Below, piece after piece: positions 60,258 through 64,000 of a DNA stretch of 64,000 bases. Below the pieces are notes generated by a model. That model made no database searches. It was given only the letters and a program-made list of their open reading frames with translations, and was not told the origin of the DNA. Made by a program: the position numbers and the translations under genes. Within the stretch, counting starts at the first letter, position 1; each line of letters starts with the position of its first letter. Source of the DNA: an uncultured Flavobacteriaceae bacterium. GTDB taxonomy: Bacteria > Bacteroidota > Bacteroidia > Flavobacteriales > Flavobacteriaceae. The DNA is taken from the NCBI GenBank assembly GCA_947500445.1, contig CANMSB010000015.1, positions 1-64,000 of the forward strand, in the 5' to 3' direction.

Positions 60258-62384
60258 ATGGCAAGAGATTTAAAATATACAAGAAATATAGGTATCGCCG
60301 CGCATATTGATGCCGGTAAAACGACCACTACGGAGCGTATTTTGTTCTACACAGGGGTCAGTCACAAAATTGGAGAGGTGCACGATGGTGCGGCCACCAT
60401 GGACTGGATGGCTCAGGAGCAGGAGCGCGGTATTACCATTACTTCCGCAGCTACAACTTGCGAGTGGCAGTTTCCTACCGAGAACGGGCAGCCCACCGCT
60501 GATGCCAAAGGATATCATTTTAACATAATCGATACTCCCGGTCACGTTGATTTTACCGTAGAGGTGAATCGTTCGTTGCGGGTTTTGGATGGTTTGGTAT
60601 TCTTGTTCAGTGCCGTTGATGGTGTTGAGCCGCAGTCGGAAACCAACTGGAGATTGGCCGATAATTATAAAGTGCCACGTATTGGGTTCGTAAATAAAAT
60701 GGACCGTCAAGGAGCAAACTTCCTGATGGTTTGTAAGCAAGTAAAAGAAATGTTAGGTTCCAACGCGGTGCCTATCGTTCTTCCAATTGGTGATGAGGCC
60801 GATTTTAAAGGTATCGTCGATCTTGCAAAGAACAGGGCCATTGTTTGGCATGATGAAAAGTTCGGGTCTACTTTCGACGTTATCGAAATTCCCGACGATA
60901 TGAAGGCGGAGGTCAAAGAGTACAGGGCTGCCTTGATCGAAGCTGTTGCGGAGTATGATGAAGAGTTGATGGAGAAGTTCTTTGAGGACGAGGATTCCAT
61001 TACCGAAGAGGAGGTACATGCAGCATTGAGAGCTGCAGTTATGGACCGTGCCATCATACCTATGGTATGTGGGTCTTCTTTCAAGAATAAAGGTGTTCAG
61101 TTTTTGTTGGATGCGGTATGTCGGTATTTGCCTTCACCCGTTGACAAGGAAGCGATTGTTGGTACCGACCCTAACACAGGTGAGGAAATCAGCAGAAAGC
61201 CGGATGTGAAAGAACCCTTTTCCGCTTTGGCCTTCAAAATTGCTACCGATCCTTTCGTAGGACGATTGGCTTTCTTTAGAACGTATTCCGGTCGTTTGGA
61301 TGCCGGTTCTTACATATTGAATAACCGTTCCGGTAAAAAAGAACGTATTTCACGGATCTATCAAATGCACTCCAATAAGCAGAACGCCATCGACTATATC
61401 GAAGCGGGAGATATTGGTGCGGCCGTTGGGTTCAAGGACATCAAAACGGGCGATACCATGTCGGCCGAAAAAAGTCCGATTGTTTTGGAGAGTATGGATT
61501 TCCCGGATCCCGTTATCGGTATCGCGGTAGAGCCTAAGACCAAAGCGGATGTGGACAAGTTGGGAATGGCTTTGGCAAAATTGGCCGAAGAAGATCCGAC
61601 CTTTCAGGTAAAAACAGATGAAGCTTCCGGACAGACGATTATTTCGGGAATGGGAGAGCTTCACTTGGATATCATTGTGGATCGTTTGAAACGTGAATTC
61701 AAGGTAGAGGTAAACCAAGGACAGCCTCAAGTGGAGTACAAGGAGGCCATTACGGCTTCTGCGGACCATAGAGAGGTGTACAAGAAGCAGAGTGGTGGTC
61801 GAGGTAAATTCGCCGACATTGTGTTTACATTGGAGCCTGCGGAAGAAGGAAAGAGTGGTCTTGAGTTTGTTTCGGTAATCAAGGGTGGTAACGTTCCCAA
61901 GGAGTTTATCCCTTCTATTGAAAAGGGATTTAAGATGGCCATGCAGAACGGACCTTTAGCGGGTTACGAGATGGATGCCATGAAAGTGACCTTGCGCGAT
62001 GGATCGTACCACGATGTGGATTCGGATCAATTGTCGTTCGAGCTTGCTGCCAAGCTTGGCTACAAAGCTGCTGCAAAAGCTGCGAAAGCGGTAATAATGG
62101 AGCCTATCATGAAACTTGAGGTGTTGACGCCCGAGGAGAACATGGGTGATATCGTAGGAGATTTGAACCGTAGAAGGGGTCAGGTGAGCGATATGTCCGA
62201 CCGTGCCGGTGCTAAAGTGATAAAAGCAACAGTGCCGTTGTCCGAAATGTTCGGGTATGTAACTTCGTTGAGAACCTTGTCGTCCGGTAGGGCCACATCC
62301 ACAATGGAGTTTTCGCACTATGCCGAAACACCGTCAAACATTTCAGAGGAAGTGATTAAAGCAACAAAAGGGGTAACCGCTTAA
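60258..62384 (+). CDS. fusA: Elongation factor G
   Basis: A 708-residue translational GTPase, full length. G1 [10 protein letters not shown], switch [11 protein letters not shown] and G4 NKMDRQGA are in the first domain; the C-terminal domain IV and V motifs ([26 protein letters not shown]) follow. It drives translocation. It lies between rpsG and rpsJ; tuf, which follows fusA in many bacteria, is absent here, as usual in Bacteroidota. Confidence 0.99.
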   Translation: MARDLKYTRNIGIAAHIDAGKTTTTERILFYTGVSHKIGEVHDGAATMDWMAQEQERGITITSAATTCEWQFPTENGQPTADAKGYHFNIIDTPGHVDFTVEVNRSLRVLDGLVFLFSAVDGVEPQSETNWRLADNYKVPRIGFVNKMDRQGANFLMVCKQVKEMLGSNAVPIVLPIGDEADFKGIVDLAKNRAIVWHDEKFGSTFDVIEIPDDMKAEVKEYRAALIEAVAEYDEELMEKFFEDEDSITEEEVHAALRAAVMDRAIIPMVCGSSFKNKGVQFLLDAVCRYLPSPVDKEAIVGTDPNTGEEISRKPDVKEPFSALAFKIATDPFVGRLAFFRTYSGRLDAGSYILNNRSGKKERISRIYQMHSNKQNAIDYIEAGDIGAAVGFKDIKTGDTMSAEKSPIVLESMDFPDPVIGIAVEPKTKADVDKLGMALAKLAEEDPTFQVKTDEASGQTIISGMGELHLDIIVDRLKREFKVEVNQGQPQVEYKEAITASADHREVYKKQSGGRGKFADIVFTLEPAEEGKSGLEFVSVIKGGNVPKEFIPSIEKGFKMAMQNGPLAGYEMDAMKVTLRDGSYHDVDSDQLSFELAAKLGYKAAAKAAKAVIMEPIMKLEVLTPEENMGDIVGDLNRRRGQVSDMSDRAGAKVIKATVPLSEMFGYVTSLRTLSSGRATSTMEFSHYAETPSNISEEVIKATKGVTA

Positions 62385-62394
62385 TTGTAAGAAG

Positions 62395-62700
62395 ATGAGT
62401 CAGAAAATTAGAATAAAACTAAAATCGTACGACCATAACTTGGTGGACAAGTCTGCCGAGAAAATCGTTAAAACGGTTAAAACTACAGGAGCGGTGGTAA
62501 CGGGACCAATTCCATTGCCTACCCATAAAAAGATATTTACCGTGTTGCGATCACCGCACGTCAATAAAAAGTCAAGGGAACAATTTCAGTTGAGCTCATA
62601 CAAAAGACTTTTGGATATCTATAGTTCGTCATCCAAAACGATCGATGCGCTTATGAAGTTAGAGCTCCCAAGTGGTGTTGAAGTAGAGATAAAGGTCTAA
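62395..62700 (+). CDS. rpsJ: 30S ribosomal protein S10
   Basis: A 101-residue S10, first gene of the S10 segment and only 10 bases after fus[17 protein letters not shown] at the start, [33 protein letters not shown] in the centre, and [10 protein letters not shown] at the end are diagnostic. It is separated from rplC by an unusually long 222-base gap with hairpins. Confidence 0.99.
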   Translation: MSQKIRIKLKSYDHNLVDKSAEKIVKTVKTTGAVVTGPIPLPTHKKIFTVLRSPHVNKKSREQFQLSSYKRLLDIYSSSSKTIDALMKLELPSGVEVEIKV

Positions 62701-62704
62701 GTCA

Positions 62705-62784
62705 ATTTCCGCGAAGGCGGAAATCCCCTATCGAATTCAGATGGGAGGTCGATATAGGTTCCCGCATTTGCGGGGATAAACATG
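62705..62784. repeat. REP-like hairpin pair inside the S10 operon
   Basis: An 8-bp perfect hairpin (62705-62724, stem ATTTCCGC/GCGGAAAT, loop GAAG) is followed some 30 bases later by a second hairpin (CCCGC/GCGGG, near 62762-62775) with loop ATTT. Two GC-rich hairpins of this type side by side are characteristic of REP/BIME-like intergenic repeats. No other copy was seen in the window. Confidence 0.65.
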
Positions 62785-62880
62785 TCCTGAGCTGCGTGCG
62801 AGGGAAAAACGGAAAAAGAATACATTCAGGGCTGGATGATATCTTTGCCCTGTTTTTTTGTAATGAATTTTAAAAAAAAA

Positions 62881-62895
62881 GGCACCTATTGTGCC
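62881..62895 (+). promoter_or_regulatory. Small hairpin in the rplC leader
   Basis: GGCAC/GTGCC with a 5-base loop, preceded by a run of nine A and placed 27 bases before the rplC start. It could be an attenuator-like or protein-binding leader structure, or a minus-strand terminator; no T-run follows on the plus strand. Confidence 0.3.
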
Positions 62896-62922
62896 GGTAA
62901 TAATTAATAATCAATATATAGT

Positions 62923-63540
62923 ATGTCTGGGTTAATAGGTAAAAAAGTAGGCATGACCAGTATTTTTGACGAGAACGGGAAGAATATGCCCTGTACCGTC
63001 ATTCAGGCCGGTCCATGTGTAGTTACCCAAGTCAGAACCGAAGAGGTAGACGGGTACAGTGCCCTTCAGCTTGGTTTCGATGACAAGGCAGAAAAGCGCG
63101 CGAACAAGGCCGAATTGGGCCATAGTAAAAAGGCGGGCACTTCTCCTAAGAAAAAGGTCGTCGAGTTCAAGTCTTTTGAAGGTGAGTTTAAATTAGGGGA
63201 TACCGTTGGTGTCGATATTTTCTCGGAAGGCGAGTTTGTCGATGTTAAGGGAACTTCCAAAGGAAAAGGATTTCAAGGCGTTGTGAAAAGACACGGCTTT
63301 GCAGGTGTTGGGCAGTCCACTCACGGGCAGCACAACAGATTGCGTGCTCCCGGTTCCATCGGTGCAGGTTCTGATCCTTCAAGAGTTTTTAAGGGAATGC
63401 GTATGGCCGGTCGAATGGGCGGCGAACGTGTTACCGTGCAGAACTTGCGTGTATTAAAGGTAGTTCCGGAAAAGAACTTGATTGTGGTGAAAGGATGTGT
63501 CCCAGGACATAAGAACGCTTACATAACCATTGAGAAGTAA
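62923..63540 (+). CDS. rplC: 50S ribosomal protein L3
   Basis: A 205-residue L3, which binds near the peptidyl-transferase centre. The start [18 protein letters not shown] and the centre [50 protein letters not shown] are characteristic, including the Gln methylated in many bacteria. The stop and the rplD start share one base (TAATG). Confidence 0.99.
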   Translation: MSGLIGKKVGMTSIFDENGKNMPCTVIQAGPCVVTQVRTEEVDGYSALQLGFDDKAEKRANKAELGHSKKAGTSPKKKVVEFKSFEGEFKLGDTVGVDIFSEGEFVDVKGTSKGKGFQGVVKRHGFAGVGQSTHGQHNRLRAPGSIGAGSDPSRVFKGMRMAGRMGGERVTVQNLRVLKVVPEKNLIVVKGCVPGHKNAYITIEK

Positions 63541-64000
63541 TGAAAGTAGCAGTTTTAGATATCAAAGGAAAAGAAACAGGGAGAAAGGTAGACCTTTCTG
63601 ATGCTGTTTTCGCTATAGAACCGAACGATCACGCCGTTTATTTGGATGTAAAGCAATACTTGGCGCACCAGCGTCAGGGAACCCATAAGGCAAAGGAGCG
63701 TGGGGAGATTGCGGGAAGTACGCGCAAGATCAAAAAACAAAAAGGAACCGGTACCGCAAGGGCGGGTAGTATCAAGTCGCCGGTATTCCGAGGTGGTGGA
63801 CGAATTTTTGGTCCAAGGCCGAAGGATTATAGCCAAAAGCTGAATAAGAACGTCAAGCGATTGGCGCGGAAATCCGCATTGGCAATGAAGTCCAAAGAAC
63901 AGGCCATAACAGTCCTCGAGGACTTTAATTTTGAGACCCCGAAAACAAAGGATTTTATACAGATTTTGAAGTCGTTGGGGCTTGAAAACAAAAAATCATT
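63540..64000 (+). CDS. rplD: 50S ribosomal protein L4 (partial, runs off the right edge)
   Basis: The frame opens with ATG at 63540-63542, sharing its A with the rplC stop, and is still open at the window edge after about 153 residues. [22 protein letters not shown], the loop rich in Lys/Arg/Gly ([34 protein letters not shown]) and [12 protein letters not shown] identify L4. The order rpsJ-rplC-rplD is standard for the S10 operon. Confidence 0.98.
   Translation, partial: MKVAVLDIKGKETGRKVDLSDAVFAIEPNDHAVYLDVKQYLAHQRQGTHKAKERGEIAGSTRKIKKQKGTGTARAGSIKSPVFRGGGRIFGPRPKDYSQKLNKNVKRLARKSALAMKSKEQAITVLEDFNFETPKTKDFIQILKSLGLENKKS

Overview
The window comes from a Bacteroidota chromosome, most likely a marine member of the Flavobacteriaceae; genus cannot be fixed from the sequence alone, and Maribacter/Zobellia-like is only an impression. 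Evidence: SusC/SusD and TonB-dependent receptors, a type IX secretion adhesin with its PorP/SprF and OmpA partners, DUF4249, DUF5723 and DUF1569 families, a fused HPRT-adenylate kinase, the gene order rpsL-rpsG-fusA-rpsJ-rplC-rplD without tuf, and a promoter of the Bacteroidota TTTG/TAnnTTTG type in front of rpsL. No tRNA, rRNA, CRISPR array, integrase or recognisable transposase gene was found.

Layout. 1-4.5 kb: the end of a membrane protein, an exported MORN/YwqK-repeat protein, a lipoprotein metalloprotease with a cadherin-like domain, and a small RelE/ParE toxin-antitoxin pair. 4.7-13 kb: housekeeping genes: M3 peptidase, DUF2200, purE-purK, and divergently hpt-adk (fused), a SIMPL protein and obgE. 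13-21.6 kb: a small unknown membrane protein, a 2037-residue alpha-2-macroglobulin-like protein with an intact thioester motif, and an SDR/cupin pair. 21.8-27.8 kb: an operon for a repeat-rich surface adhesin with a type B C-terminal sorting domain, PorP/SprF and an OmpA/beta-propeller protein. 28-39 kb: mpl, DUF1569, radC, a polysaccharide deacetylase-like gene, a YjjG-type HAD phosphatase, a lipoprotein/DUF5723 pair, rarA, rhomboid protease and rlmB.

39-46 kb: a four-gene minus-strand operon for outer-membrane uptake (240-aa exported protein, TonB receptor with STN domain, DUF4249 lipoprotein, 578-aa exported protein). 46-51.3 kb: a small lipoprotein and a SusC/SusD pair with no enzymes beside it. 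52-58.7 kb: a RiPP (lanthipeptide-type) locus. A peptidase-containing ABC transporter and an HlyD adaptor are on the plus strand and converge on a split LanB dehydratase (glutamylation and elimination halves) on the minus strand. No LanC cyclase and no convincing precursor peptide are visible, so this is the most unusual locus in the window. 59.3 kb to the end: the str/S10 ribosomal operons, running off the right edge inside rplD.

Non-coding structure worth noting: a 183-bp MITE-like element with perfect 21-bp terminal inverted repeats (37359-37541) with a diverged relative at 20244-20403 and a fragment at 11722-11758; two related heptanucleotide arrays bracketing the DUF2200 gene; a perfect 18-bp inverted repeat at 13145-13185; and a pair of REP-like hairpins between rpsJ and rplC.
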